A stretch of 64,000 nucleotides of DNA from Lentzea tibetensis (GTDB taxonomy: Bacteria > Actinomycetota > Actinomycetes > Mycobacteriales > Pseudonocardiaceae). The notes under the pieces are model-generated. The model searched no databases and was not told the origin of the DNA. It saw only the letters and a list, made by a program, of their open reading frames with translations. Each line of letters starts with the position of its first letter. Positions within the stretch are counted from its first letter, which is position 1. Shown piece after piece: positions 1 to 7,767 of the stretch. A program made the translations under genes and the position numbers. The stretch lies in assembly GCF_007845675.1 (NCBI RefSeq), contig NZ_VOBR01000001.1, positions 310,001 to 374,000 of the forward strand. The letters are read 5' to 3'.

Positions 1-229
1 CCGGCCAGGCGTCCGTGACCGTCGAGACCGTGCTCCACCGCAGCACGCCGCGCCGGTTCGAGCCGCGGAACCGGGCGCCGACGCGCGGTCCGTCCGCACC
101 GCCGAGCCAGCGGCCCCTGGTGTACTCCGTCGCGAGTGAAGCCATGCCTGAGAGGTCGCTGACCAGCGCGTACACCTGTGATGCCGGAGCGGAGACCTCG
201 ATGTGCGCCTGCGCGGAGGGCGTGTCCAT
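1..229 (-). CDS. SRPBCC (START/Bet v1-fold) protein, C-terminus outside window
   Basis: The frame reads leftwards from ATG at 229 and stays open to the window edge (76 codons). It begins MDTPSAQAHIEVSAPASQV and continues with a VYALVSDLSGMA helix. A short beta strand followed by an amphipathic helix with a V-Y-x-L-V-S-D pattern is how polyketide-cyclase/dehydrase-type SRPBCC proteins start, and the later W-G and G-x-R-F-R-G positions fit strands 2 and 3 of that fold. These proteins bind hydrophobic ligands, so no substrate can be named. No Shine-Dalgarno precedes the ATG; a TAGATT box ends 7 nt upstream, consistent with a leaderless mRNA. It is divergent from the SDR gene with 28 bp between start codons. 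The family call is good; the role is unknown. Confidence 0.75.
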   Translation of the reverse strand, partial: MDTPSAQAHIEVSAPASQVYALVSDLSGMASLATEYTRGRWLGGADGPRVGARFRGSNRRGVLRWSTVSTVTDAWP

Positions 230-236
230 GCCCGGC

Positions 237-249
237 AATCTAGTACGGT
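237..249. promoter_or_regulatory. Abutting divergent -10 elements, both leaderless
   Basis: The 28 bp between two divergent ATGs hold TAGATT on the minus strand (237-242), 7 nt before the ATG at 229, and TACGGT on the plus strand (244-249), 8 nt before the ATG at 258. Both fit the actinobacterial TANNNT -10 consensus at the spacing seen for leaderless transcripts. Neither gene has a Shine-Dalgarno. RNA polymerase could not occupy both at once, so expression may be mutually exclusive. Inferred from spacing only. Confidence 0.5.
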
Positions 250-257
250 CGAAGATC

Positions 258-1004
258 ATGGACCTGTCCGGACGAACCGTGCTGGTCACCGGTGCCAGCG
301 GGAACATCGGTCACGGCATCGCGCGCCGGTTCGCCGAAGCCGGGGCGGCGGTGGTCGCGCACCACTTCGGGGGCTCGGTCGACAGCCTCGTCCACGAGAT
401 CAGGGCGGCGGGCGGCCAGGCCGCGGCGATCTCGGCCGACCTCACCGACGAGAACGACTGCGCCCGGATGGTCGACGAGGCGACAGCGTGGCGGGGCGGG
501 CTCGACGCACTCGTCAACAACGCGGGCGTGCAGCCCGTCCAACCACTGGCCGACATGACGGCCGAGCAGTGGCGCGAGGTCGTCGACACCAACCTGACCA
601 GCGCCTTCGCCTGCACGCAGGCCGCCGCGACAGTGATGCGGGAACGCGGTGGCTCGATCACCCACATCGCGTCGATCGAAGGCACCCGGCCGGCGCCGGG
701 CCACGCGCACTACAGCGCGTCCAAGGCGGCGCTGATCATGCACGCCCGGTCGGCCGCACTGGAGTACGGGCGGTTCGGCATCAGGGTCAACACGGTCTCC
801 CCCGGCCTGATCAGCCGTCCCGCCATCGAGCACGACTGGCCGGACGGGGTGCGCCGCTGGCAGGAGGCCGCGCCGCTCACCAGGCTCGGCACCCCGGAGG
901 ACGTGGGCAACGCCTGCGTCTTCCTCGCCTCCGGGCACGCCGCGTGGATCACGGGACACGACCTCGTCGTCGACGGCGGCGTCAGCGCCCGCCCGACCTG
1001 GTGA
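258..1004 (+). CDS. Short-chain dehydrogenase/reductase (SDR, classical)
   Basis: A 248-residue NAD(P)-dependent oxidoreductase of normal classical-SDR length. The nucleotide-binding TGASGNIG motif is at residues 11-18, NNAG at 87-90, the catalytic Asn at 112, Ser139 and the Y152-x3-K156 pair; the C-terminal DGG block closes the fold. The frame is open upstream to base 15, but that extension is Arg/Pro-rich and antisense to the SRPBCC gene, so the ATG at 258 beside a leaderless -10 box is preferred. The substrate is unknown. The SRPBCC neighbour suggests a shared small-molecule pathway, but that is only context. Confidence 0.9.
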   Translation: MDLSGRTVLVTGASGNIGHGIARRFAEAGAAVVAHHFGGSVDSLVHEIRAAGGQAAAISADLTDENDCARMVDEATAWRGGLDALVNNAGVQPVQPLADMTAEQWREVVDTNLTSAFACTQAAATVMRERGGSITHIASIEGTRPAPGHAHYSASKAALIMHARSAALEYGRFGIRVNTVSPGLISRPAIEHDWPDGVRRWQEAAPLTRLGTPEDVGNACVFLASGHAAWITGHDLVVDGGVSARPTW

Positions 1005-1007
1005 CGG

Positions 1008-1337
1008 TCAGCGGCCGAGCGCCTTCACCAACTCGCTCTTCGTCATCTTCGAGCGGCCCTTGATGTTCCGCTTGCGAGCCTCGTTGTAGAGCTGGTCGCG
1101 GGTGGGCCCCTTGGGCCCCTGCTTGCCGGACCGCAGGCCACCGCGGCGCTGCGGCGACATGTCCTCGGTCGACGTCCGGCTCGCTTCCTTGGCCTCGCCG
1201 CTCTGCGCGCGGTTCTTGTTCACCGTCCGCGCGGCGATCTCCTCGGCGCGGTCCTCGCCGGCGCCGCGCTTCTTCGCCGACGACTTGATGTGCTTGTACT
1301 GCCGTTCACGCTTGTCGCTCCACTGCTGCTGCGGCAC
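1008..1337 (-). CDS. Small basic Rho-N-type protein (plasmid-stabilisation-like)
   Basis: A 109-residue lysine/arginine-rich protein. The start is GTG at 1337, preceded by GGGAGGTGG about 8 nt upstream; longer upstream frames have no such site. The N-terminus (PQQQWSDKRERQYKHIK) and the central EEIAARTVNK segment match a widespread actinobacterial family often labelled plasmid stabilisation protein. The C-terminus (KGPTRDQLYNEARKRNIKG, then MTKSELVKAL) is a Rho termination factor N-terminal-like helical domain that may bind nucleic acid. It overlaps the last 32 bp of the DUF574 methyltransferase on the same strand, so its Shine-Dalgarno lies inside that gene. Function not established. Confidence 0.8.
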   Translation of the reverse strand: MPQQQWSDKRERQYKHIKSSAKKRGAGEDRAEEIAARTVNKNRAQSGEAKEASRTSTEDMSPQRRGGLRSGKQGPKGPTRDQLYNEARKRNIKGRSKMTKSELVKALGR

Positions 1338-2055
1338 GAACGCCACCTCCCGGTCGCGAGCCCACACCTCCGGCAACAGTCGCGTACCCGAGCGGCAGCG
1401 GCAGCAAACCGGACGGCTCCCAGGCCCCGAGCAGCCGCGCGAACTGCGCGCTGTTCCGGTCGGCCACGGTGATCCCGAACCGGCTGAACAGTCGCGCGAG
1501 CTGCTGCCGTTGCACCGGGGAGAGCCGCTCACCCGACACGTGCGAGGCGGCGAGCAGGCTCCCCGGTGCACAGCGCGCCCGGTACTCGGTGATGGCGGAG
1601 GTGGGGTCGGGCACGTGGTGCAGCACCGCGCCCATGAGCAGCCCGACCGGCTCGTCGGGGTCGATCAGCCAGTGCCGCATCACCGCGCCGACGTCGCGCA
1701 GGTCGGCCTGGACGGCGTCGGCGATCAGCTGGTTCCGGATGTGCAGCCGGTTGCACTCCACGACGACCGGATCGGTGTCCACGTAGAGAACCCGGCACGT
1801 GGGGGCGATCTCGTGCGTCGCGATCACCGAGGGCACGCCGCAGCCGAGGTCGATGATCTGACGCACCCCGGCGGCGACCATGCGCAGCACGGCCTCCCGG
1901 ACGAACGACCGGCTCGCCCGCGCCCACGTCCGGGCCTGCGGAGCGATCTTCAGGATGCGCGTGGCCACGACCCGGTCGAGCGCGAAGTTGTAGCCACCGC
2001 CGAGCAGGTGGTCGTAGACACCGGCCGTCAGCACCGAGTCCAGCGCGGTGGTCAT
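1306..2055 (-). CDS. SAM-dependent methyltransferase, DUF574 (PF04672) family
   Basis: A 249-residue protein with the DUF574 layout: N-terminal SVLTAGVYDHLLGGGYNFALDR, SAM-binding motif DLGCGVPS at 69-76, acidic D93/D95 (YVDTD), and the HHVPDP and GSLLAASHVSG segments. The family usually has D-I-G-T-G at motif I; here it is D-L-G-C-G, closer to generic class I methyltransferases. Such proteins are numerous in actinomycetes and mostly of unknown substrate. Its ATG overlaps the stop of the 150-residue gene upstream (ATGA, 2052-2055), so the two are likely translationally coupled. Confidence 0.85.
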   Translation of the reverse strand: MTTALDSVLTAGVYDHLLGGGYNFALDRVVATRILKIAPQARTWARASRSFVREAVLRMVAAGVRQIIDLGCGVPSVIATHEIAPTCRVLYVDTDPVVVECNRLHIRNQLIADAVQADLRDVGAVMRHWLIDPDEPVGLLMGAVLHHVPDPTSAITEYRARCAPGSLLAASHVSGERLSPVQRQQLARLFSRFGITVADRNSAQFARLLGAWEPSGLLPLPLGYATVAGGVGSRPGGGVRAAAAVERQA

Positions 2056-2504
2056 TCCGATGCCACCGCCAGCTTGGTCGCGACGATCACGGCCGACCAG
2101 GACGGCAGCACGCAGTACGGCCGCGGCATCTCGACCCACCGCCACGCGTCGTTCTCGCAGCCGGACGGGATGACCACCTGGCCGCCCCTCGGGACCAGCT
2201 GAACGCGTGCGCTGCGCAGCGCGGCGGGGAGCAGCGGACGGGCCGCGTGCAGGGTGAGGAACGTGTACCACCGGCCGCCGGGCACCGTCGCCACAGGTCC
2301 GGCCAGCAGTGCGATGCGGAGCTGCGCGAGCACGACCACGCCGATGCGGGCCGGCATGGTGATCGCGTCGACGTCCCGTCCGACCGGCATGACGAGCCGC
2401 TGGTTGCCCACGTCCAGCGACACCCGCCAGCCGAGGGTCTCCTCGTACCAGGACTTCGCGTCGGACAGCTCTCGCAGCGAGTCGAGCTGCGAAGTGACGT
2501 TCAT
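2052..2504 (-). CDS. Uncharacterised 150-residue protein coupled to DUF574 methyltransferase
   Basis: Starts MNVTSQLDSLRELSDAKSWY from ATG at 2504, with a GGGAGG sequence upstream. It has a Trp/Tyr-rich N-terminal motif (AKSWYEETLGWRVSL), a central segment rich in V, L and A, and a C-terminal half with CENDAWRWVE and VLPSWSAVIVAT. No membrane signal or catalytic motif is evident. The N-terminal helix resembles the start of bifunctional primase-polymerase-like or DUF2267-like actinomycete ORFs, but I cannot assign it. The 4-bp ATGA overlap with the methyltransferase says the two act together. The gene lies downstream of a strong hairpin at 2537-2588. Confidence 0.7.
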   Translation of the reverse strand: MNVTSQLDSLRELSDAKSWYEETLGWRVSLDVGNQRLVMPVGRDVDAITMPARIGVVVLAQLRIALLAGPVATVPGGRWYTFLTLHAARPLLPAALRSARVQLVPRGGQVVIPSGCENDAWRWVEMPRPYCVLPSWSAVIVATKLAVASE

Positions 2505-2536
2505 GAGAGACGGCCTCCCGCCGAAAGGCAAAGGGG

Positions 2537-2588
2537 GCCGACCCGCGCCGCACCCGGAGCGGGGGTAACCGGTGCGGCACGGGTCGGC
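2537..2588 (-). terminator. 18-bp stem hairpin between MFS gene and methyltransferase operon
   Basis: Left arm 2537-2554 (GCCGACCCGCGCCGCACC) and right arm 2571-2588 pair over 18 bp with one mismatch around a 16-nt loop. On the minus strand the stem is followed by CCCCCTTTGCCTTT and, further on, the Shine-Dalgarno of the gene starting at 2504. It may terminate the MFS transcript or act as an attenuator in the leader of the methyltransferase pair. A smaller dyad CGGATG-N7-CATCCG lies about 80 nt upstream. Confidence 0.6.
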
Positions 2589-2716
2589 AGGTGCGGTGCC
2601 GGAGCTTGCCCACGGACTGCGACACCGAAGACTTCGTGCGGTACCGACTCTGGCCCCGCCGGATGCGCGAAACATCCGTCCGGTGACGTAGACGCGAACG
2701 GGAGACGTACGCGTTT

Positions 2717-3862
2717 TCAGCGGGGGCGACGTACGAACGCCAGCAGCGTCACGCCCAGAACGCACATGGTCAGGCTGATCGCGTACGTGTAGCGGAAACC
2801 CACCGCCTGGGCCACGCCGAGCAGCGGCCCTGCGAGCATGCCGCCCGCGGTGGCGGTGTTGCTGAACAGCGTCGACGCGTGCCCCGGCCGCGTCGGCTCG
2901 AGGCTCTGGAAGTACGAGATGCCGACGCCCATCACGGCCGAGATCGCCGCCGCGTGCAGCAGCTGCGCGCCCGCGACCTGCCAGATCCCGGTCGTCGTCA
3001 GCATGGTCGCGTGGTAGGTGATCGCGACGGCCGCACCGGCCAGCACGATCAGGTGCAGGTCCTTGCGCGTCGCGAGCGCACCCAGCCACAGCATCAGCGG
3101 GATCTCCAGTGCCGCGCACAGCCCGAGCACCAGTCCCGCGTCGCCCGCGGTGCCGTGCAGCTCGGTCGTGACGAACAGCGGGAGCCCGGACACCGCCAGG
3201 CCGGTCGCGCCCTGGAGCAGCACGAACGCCGCGACCACCTGCGGGATCCGCTGCCCGCGCACCGGTGCGTCGTCCTGCGGCGCGGCCTCCACGGCGACCG
3301 TGGACGGCAGCAGCAGCGACAGTCCCGCGACCACCACGTACAGCACGGCCGTGCTGACGTAGAGACCGGTGAACCCCCACGTGGCGACCAGCAGCGCGGC
3401 CACCGGCGGTCCCGCGACCCAGGCCACCGAGAACAGCGTCCGCAGGCTGCTGATCACGAACGGACCGCTGCGTTCGAGCCCGCGCGCGTACGCGAAGATC
3501 ATCGGCATCAGCGAGCTCGCGACGGCGACGAACGTCGCGGAGGCGCCGAGCAGGAACCAGTAGTCGCGCAGCACCGCGAAGAGCGCGGCACCCGCCGCAC
3601 CCGCCAGCCCGCCGATGACCATCAGCGTGCGCCGTTGCATCCGGGTGTCGGACAGTCTGCCGACCACCGTGCTGGCGACCACCGACGCGACCGGCGTGAT
3701 CAGCATGAACGTGCCGAGCGCCAGCGGCGACACCCCCACCTCGGTGGTGAGGAAGAGCGAGCCGAACGGCATCGCGAACGCGGTGGAGACGCCGACCGCC
3801 ACGCTCACCGCCCCGAGCAGGAGCACCGGCTTGGCACCAGTGGAGGCGCGAGTGATGGTCAC
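2717..3862 (-). CDS. MFS transporter, sugar-efflux (SetA-like) type
   Basis: A 381-residue polytopic protein with about 12 hydrophobic segments. The first half carries GRLSDTRMQRR in the loop between helices 2 and 3, the MFS signature loop, and a P-x-x-x-x-GLS-LLLP mid-region precedes a polar central loop (EAAPQDDAPVRGQRIP). The overall pattern, with FQSLEPTRPGHASTLFSN near the last helices, is that of the SetA/SotB sugar efflux group. GTG at 3862 is preferred over an in-frame TTG at 3910, because the TTG extension is polar and lies within a dyad that looks like an operator. Exported substrate not determinable. Confidence 0.8.
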   Translation of the reverse strand: MTITRASTGAKPVLLLGAVSVAVGVSTAFAMPFGSLFLTTEVGVSPLALGTFMLITPVASVVASTVVGRLSDTRMQRRTLMVIGGLAGAAGAALFAVLRDYWFLLGASATFVAVASSLMPMIFAYARGLERSGPFVISSLRTLFSVAWVAGPPVAALLVATWGFTGLYVSTAVLYVVVAGLSLLLPSTVAVEAAPQDDAPVRGQRIPQVVAAFVLLQGATGLAVSGLPLFVTTELHGTAGDAGLVLGLCAALEIPLMLWLGALATRKDLHLIVLAGAAVAITYHATMLTTTGIWQVAGAQLLHAAAISAVMGVGISYFQSLEPTRPGHASTLFSNTATAGGMLAGPLLGVAQAVGFRYTYAISLTMCVLGVTLLAFVRRPR

Positions 3863-3892
3863 CCGCGCATCGTGCGTCCTCGTGGCGGTTGT

Positions 3893-3910
3893 TTGAAAAC
3901 GGTTTCTCAA
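3893..3910. promoter_or_regulatory. LacI-family-like dyad upstream of MFS gene
   Basis: TTGAAAACGGTTTCTCAA lies 31-48 bp upstream of the MFS start. Its core GAAAACGGTTTC matches its own reverse complement at 10 of 12 positions and has the central CG typical of LacI/GalR operators. The transporter's sugar-efflux resemblance makes a sugar-responsive repressor plausible. No LacI gene is in the window. Confidence 0.4.
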
Positions 3911-3936
3911 GATACGGGCTGAGGCGCGGAAGGCTC

Positions 3937-3958
3937 AGTTTCTGTCAACACTGAAACT
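3937..3958. promoter_or_regulatory. Inverted repeat AGTTTC-N10-GAAACT
   Basis: A 22-bp dyad with perfect 6-bp outer arms (AGTTTC and GAAACT) and extra symmetry inside (16 of 22 positions). It lies between the MFS gene and the oligopeptide importer, about 80 bp from the MFS start. It has the size and shape of a TetR/MarR-type operator; which gene it serves is unclear. Confidence 0.35.
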
Positions 3959-3980
3959 ATCGAGCTGACTGTAGCTGCGG

Positions 3981-4124
3981 GATGCTCGTCGGCGGCGCTG
4001 TCGCCCATGCGGGTGGAGTTCCACTGTGGACCGTCCTGGCCGGACTTCTCGTCGGCCGACCGCGTTGCTGGCGGTGCTCGGCGTCGCCTGGTGGCTCCGG
4101 CACAGACGGAATCCCAGATCCTGA
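3981..4124 (+). pseudogene. Possible frameshifted remnant of a small membrane protein
   Basis: One frame from ATG 3982 reads LVGGAVAHAGGVPLWTVLAG and then turns into Cys/Arg-rich sequence near 4062. Another frame then reads TALLAVLGVAWWLRHRRNP and stops at 4124. Joined by one base change in phase, they make a two-helix membrane protein with a basic tail. This would explain part of the 330 bp between the MFS start and the importer. The case rests only on hydrophobicity in adjacent frames. Confidence 0.3.
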
Positions 4125-4191
4125 GAGGTGGTCAGGACCTGTTCGCCGACTGCTTATCGTGCTCACACCCCCAGATCAAGGCAGGTAACCG

Positions 4192-5103
4192 TTGTCCGCT
4201 CCAGTCGCGCAGTCCGTGCCTGCCGCGATCCTGCGCATGCTGCGCCGGGACCGCTGGGCGCTCGCGGGCGCCGTCACGGTGACCGTCATCGGGTTCGTCG
4301 CGGTCTTCGCGACCCTGCTGACGACGATCGCGGGCCACGACCCGTACACCTACGACTCGGCCGCGCTCGACCCGGCGACCGGCCAACCGGCCGGTGTGCT
4401 CGGCGGCATCAGCGGCGACCACTGGTTCGGCGTGGAGCCGCTGACGGGGCGCGACCTGTTCGCCATCGTGGTGCACGGCACGCGCACGTCGTTCTTCATC
4501 GGTATCGCGTCCACTGTGGTCTCCGTGGTGCTGGGCGTGCTGGTGGGCGCGGCGGCCGGCTACCTCGGCGGGTGGACCGACCGGATCGTCACGTGGGCGG
4601 TCGACGTGTTCCTCGGGTTCCCCTACCTGGTGTTCATGATCGCGATCAGCATGGTGGCGCCGCCGGAGATCCCCAAGCCGCTGCTGCTGATCGTGGTCAT
4701 CGGCTTCTTCGGCTGGCCCGGCATCGCGCGCATCGTGCGGGCGCAGACGCTCACGCTCAAGCAGCGCAACTTCGTCGCCGCCGCCCGCACGCTCGGCGCG
4801 GGTCCGTGGCACGTGTTCCGCACCGAGCTGCTGCCGAACCTGTGGGCGCCGATCATCGTGGTGGCGACGTTGTCCGTGCCCAGCAGGATCGGCCTGGAGG
4901 CGGCGCTGTCGTTCCTCGGCGTCGGCGTGCCGGTGCCGACGCCCAGCTGGGGCCGTTCGATCTCCGAGGCGATCCAGTGGGTCGGCACCGACCCGATGCT
5001 GCTGATCTTCCCCGGCCTGGCGCTGTTCCTGACGACGTGGGGGTTCAACGTGTTCGGCGACGGGCTGCGCGACGCGCTCGACCCCAAGTCCGGGGTCCGC
5101 TGA
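4192..5103 (+). CDS. Oligopeptide ABC transporter permease, DppC/OppC type
   Basis: A 303-residue inner-membrane permease. A hydrophobic helix near residues 25-45 is followed by an extracytoplasmic loop containing HWFGVEPLTGRDLFA, the hallmark of DppC/OppC/GsiD proteins, then five more helices. The EAA coupling loop is FVAAARTLGAGPWHVFRTELLPN. The start is TTG at 4192 with GGCAGG upstream; no ATG or GTG fits the conserved N-terminus better. It is the first gene of a four-gene importer operon, and its stop overlaps the next start by one base (TGATG). Unusually, DppC precedes DppB. Confidence 0.9.
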   Translation: MSAPVAQSVPAAILRMLRRDRWALAGAVTVTVIGFVAVFATLLTTIAGHDPYTYDSAALDPATGQPAGVLGGISGDHWFGVEPLTGRDLFAIVVHGTRTSFFIGIASTVVSVVLGVLVGAAAGYLGGWTDRIVTWAVDVFLGFPYLVFMIAISMVAPPEIPKPLLLIVVIGFFGWPGIARIVRAQTLTLKQRNFVAAARTLGAGPWHVFRTELLPNLWAPIIVVATLSVPSRIGLEAALSFLGVGVPVPTPSWGRSISEAIQWVGTDPMLLIFPGLALFLTTWGFNVFGDGLRDALDPKSGVR

Positions 5104-6092
5104 TGCTCAGACTGATCGCGCAGCGCATCGGCGGGATGCTGCTGGTGCTGCTCATCGTGGCGTTCTGCACGTTCGCCGTGTTCTACCTCGTGCCGTCGGA
5201 TCCGGCACAGCTCGCCTGCGGACGGCCGTGCACCGAGCAGAACCTCGCGCTGGCGCGGGAGTTCATGGGCATGGACTCCCCGTGGTGGCGGCAGTTCACC
5301 GACTTCCTCGTGGGCGTCGCCGCGGGCCGCACGTTCGGCTCCGGCGCGACCGCGATCCACTGCGCCGCACCGTGCTTCGGCTACTCGTTCCAGCAGAACA
5401 CCGACGTGGTCACGCTGATCGCCGAACGCGTGCCGGTGACGTTCTCGCTCGCGATCGGCGCGGCGGTGCTGTGGCTGGTGTTCGGCATCGGGCTCGGCGT
5501 GCTGGCGGCGTTGCGGCGCGGCACCGCGTTCGACCGGATCGCGCTCGCCGCGTCCGTCGCCGGCGTGTCCGCACCGGTGTACCTGGTGGGCCTGCTGGGG
5601 ATCCTGGTGTTCGGCTTCACGCTGGACGTGGTCCCGGTCGGCGGGTACGTGCCGTTCAGCGAGAGCCCGGTCGACTGGGCGTGGCGGCTGGTCATGCCGT
5701 GGATCGTGCTCGCGTTCCTGCACGCCGCGTTCTACGTGCGGCTGGTGCGATCGCAGATGCTCGAGACGCTGAACGAGGACTTCATCCGCACGGCGCGCGC
5801 CAAGGGGCTGTCCGAGTCGAAGGTCGTCGGCAAGCACGCGCTGCGCAACGTGCTGCTGCCGGTGGTGACGCTCGTCGGCATCGACCTCGGCGGCCTGCTC
5901 GGCGGTGCGGTGATCACCGAGTCCGTGTTCAGCCTGCCGGGTCTCGGCGGGCTGCTGATCAACGCGGTGCACAGCCGCGACCTGCCGCTCGTGCTGGGCT
6001 GCACCTTGTTCGCAGGCTTCCTGGTCGTCGTCGCGAACGCGCTCGTCGACCTGTGCTACGGCGTGCTCGATCCCCGAGCACGTCTCACCTGA
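5103..6092 (+). CDS. Oligopeptide ABC transporter permease, DppB/OppB type
   Basis: A 329-residue inner-membrane permease that starts with the canonical MLRLIAQRIGGMLLVLLIV helix and has the DppB-type long periplasmic loop (residues about 35-105). Two features in that loop are unusual: the cysteine pairs CGRPC and CAAPC could form disulphides. The cytoplasmic EAA loop is FIRTARAKGLSESKVVGKHALRN. The protein ends VLDPRARLT, the usual DppB tail. It lies between DppC and the binding lipoprotein and forms the other half of the membrane channel. Confidence 0.9.
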   Translation: MLRLIAQRIGGMLLVLLIVAFCTFAVFYLVPSDPAQLACGRPCTEQNLALAREFMGMDSPWWRQFTDFLVGVAAGRTFGSGATAIHCAAPCFGYSFQQNTDVVTLIAERVPVTFSLAIGAAVLWLVFGIGLGVLAALRRGTAFDRIALAASVAGVSAPVYLVGLLGILVFGFTLDVVPVGGYVPFSESPVDWAWRLVMPWIVLAFLHAAFYVRLVRSQMLETLNEDFIRTARAKGLSESKVVGKHALRNVLLPVVTLVGIDLGGLLGGAVITESVFSLPGLGGLLINAVHSRDLPLVLGCTLFAGFLVVVANALVDLCYGVLDPRARLT

Positions 6093-6105
6093 GGGGAGAG
6101 ATCCG

Positions 6106-7767
6106 GTGTTGCACAAGAGACTTCTCGCCGTGGCGCTCGCGGCCGTCGCCGTGACGGCGTGCGGTGCGAACGACCCGAAGCCGGGAACCGGTCAGGGCCA
6201 GCAGGCCGCGGCAGGCGGCACGCTGTACATCCTGAACCAGGGCCAGACGCAGAACTTCGACCCGGCGAAGAGCCAGAGCCTCGCGATCACCTCGCTCGGA
6301 CTCGTGCACCGCAGGCTCACCGGCTGGCTCAACGCCGAGGGCAAGCAGACCGAGGTCGTCCCGGACCTCGCGGACACCGGCAAGGCGTCCAACGACGGCA
6401 AGACGTGGACGTTCACGCTCAAGGACGGCCAGAAGTTCCACGACGGCTCGCCCATCACGTCCGCTGACGTGAAGTGGGGCGTCGAGCGCACGTTCGCGCC
6501 CGCGTTCTCCGGTGGTCTCGGCTACCACAAGCAGCTGCTCGTCGGCGGTGCCGAGTACCGCGGCCCGTTCGAGGGCAAAGAGCTCGACTCCGTCAAGACG
6601 CCCGACGCGAAGACCATCGTGTTCGAGCTGAACCGTCCGTACGGCGACTGGCCGTGGATCGCGAGCACCCCCGCGTTCGCGCCGGTGCCGAAGGGCAAGG
6701 GAGCCGAGCCGGACTACAGCGAACACCCGTTCGCGTCCGGCCCCTTCCAGGTCGCCAAGTACCAGAAGGGCGTCGAGGCGCGGCTCTCACGCAACCCGAA
6801 CTGGGACAAGGCTTCCGACACGATCCGCGCCGGGCTGCCCGAGCAGGTCGTGATCCAGCTGGGCCAGGAGGCGTCGGTCGTCTCGCAGCGGCTGGCCGCG
6901 GACTCCGGCGACGACAAGTTCGCGTTCGGCTCGTCGTTCGTCTCCCCCGCGCAGCTGGCGCAACTGCAGAACAACGCGTCGGCCAAGCAGCGGGTCGTGA
7001 CGTCGAAGTCCGGTGCGCTGGCCTTCCTCGCGCTGAACACGCAGAAGCTGACGAACCCCAAGGTGCGGCAGGCGTTCCAGTACGCCGTGGACAAGGCGCA
7101 GTACCAGATCGCATCCGCGGGCAACGCGCAGCTGGCCGGTGACACGGCGAGCACGCTGATCACCCAGGGCATCGTCGGGCGCGAGCAGTTCAACCTGTAC
7201 GAGGCGCCGCCGAACGGCGACCAGGAGAAGGCGAAGAAGCTGCTCGCCGACGCCGGGTTCCCGAACGGGCTGGAGAACCTGGACTTCCTGGTGTCCACGG
7301 ACAACAACTACCCGGAGAAGGCACAGGCACTGCAGGCGGCGCTGCTGAAGGCAGGAATCAAGACGAACATCAGGACGCTCGACGACGACGCCTACCGCGC
7401 CGAGATCACCGCCGCGGACGCGAAGTACGACCTGACGCTCGCCTCGTGGCAGCCGGACTTCCCCAGCGCCAACGCGAACATCCAGCCGCTCTTCGCGACG
7501 TCGGAGATCGGTGGCGGCGGCTACAACAGCGCGCGGTACTCGAACCCCGAGGTGGACGAGCTGATCGAGGAGGCGCAGGCCACCGTCGACCCCGCCGAGG
7601 CGGGCAAGAAGTGGGCGGCGCTGGACCGCAAGATCCTCGAGGACTCCCCCGTGGTCCCGCTGATCTACACGCGCAACTCGTTCCTGCGCGGCTCGAAGGT
7701 CGGCAACTTCTTCATCGCCGACTTCCCCGCGTACCCGAACTACCTCCAGGTCGGTATCACCCCGTGA
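6106..7767 (+). CDS. Solute-binding lipoprotein, family 5 (peptide/oligosaccharide)
   Basis: A 553-residue extracellular receptor for the importer. GTG start with GGGGAG upstream. Residues 1-19 are a lipoprotein signal peptide ending VTAC, with Cys19 as the lipidation site. The mature part has family-5 features: NQGQTQNFDPAKS, the SADVKWGVERTF block typical of SBP_bac_5, and C-terminal NSARYSNPEVDELIEEA. The ligand cannot be told from sequence; family members bind peptides, nickel chelates or oligosaccharides. It sits 13 bp after DppB, and its stop overlaps the ATPase start (GTGA, 7764-7767). Confidence 0.92.
   Translation: MLHKRLLAVALAAVAVTACGANDPKPGTGQGQQAAAGGTLYILNQGQTQNFDPAKSQSLAITSLGLVHRRLTGWLNAEGKQTEVVPDLADTGKASNDGKTWTFTLKDGQKFHDGSPITSADVKWGVERTFAPAFSGGLGYHKQLLVGGAEYRGPFEGKELDSVKTPDAKTIVFELNRPYGDWPWIASTPAFAPVPKGKGAEPDYSEHPFASGPFQVAKYQKGVEARLSRNPNWDKASDTIRAGLPEQVVIQLGQEASVVSQRLAADSGDDKFAFGSSFVSPAQLAQLQNNASAKQRVVTSKSGALAFLALNTQKLTNPKVRQAFQYAVDKAQYQIASAGNAQLAGDTASTLITQGIVGREQFNLYEAPPNGDQEKAKKLLADAGFPNGLENLDFLVSTDNNYPEKAQALQAALLKAGIKTNIRTLDDDAYRAEITAADAKYDLTLASWQPDFPSANANIQPLFATSEIGGGGYNSARYSNPEVDELIEEAQATVDPAEAGKKWAALDRKILEDSPVVPLIYTRNSFLRGSKVGNFFIADFPAYPNYLQVGITP

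Noticed and set aside
15-257. N-terminal extension of the SDR frame
   Set aside because: Arg/Pro-rich, antisense to the SRPBCC gene, and the ATG at 258 has the conserved SDR start.
2052-3380. Long minus-strand frame over MFS and 150-residue gene
   Set aside because: Only the part from 2504 has coding character; the rest is Ala/Arg/Gly shadow of the MFS gene.
3957-4166. 69-residue minus-strand ORF
   Set aside because: No ribosome site, Ser/Pro/Arg-rich, antisense to the possible membrane-protein remnant.
4128-5102. Long plus-strand frame in front of DppB
   Set aside because: It is the +1 shadow of DppC; DppB starts at ATG 5103 in the TGATG overlap.
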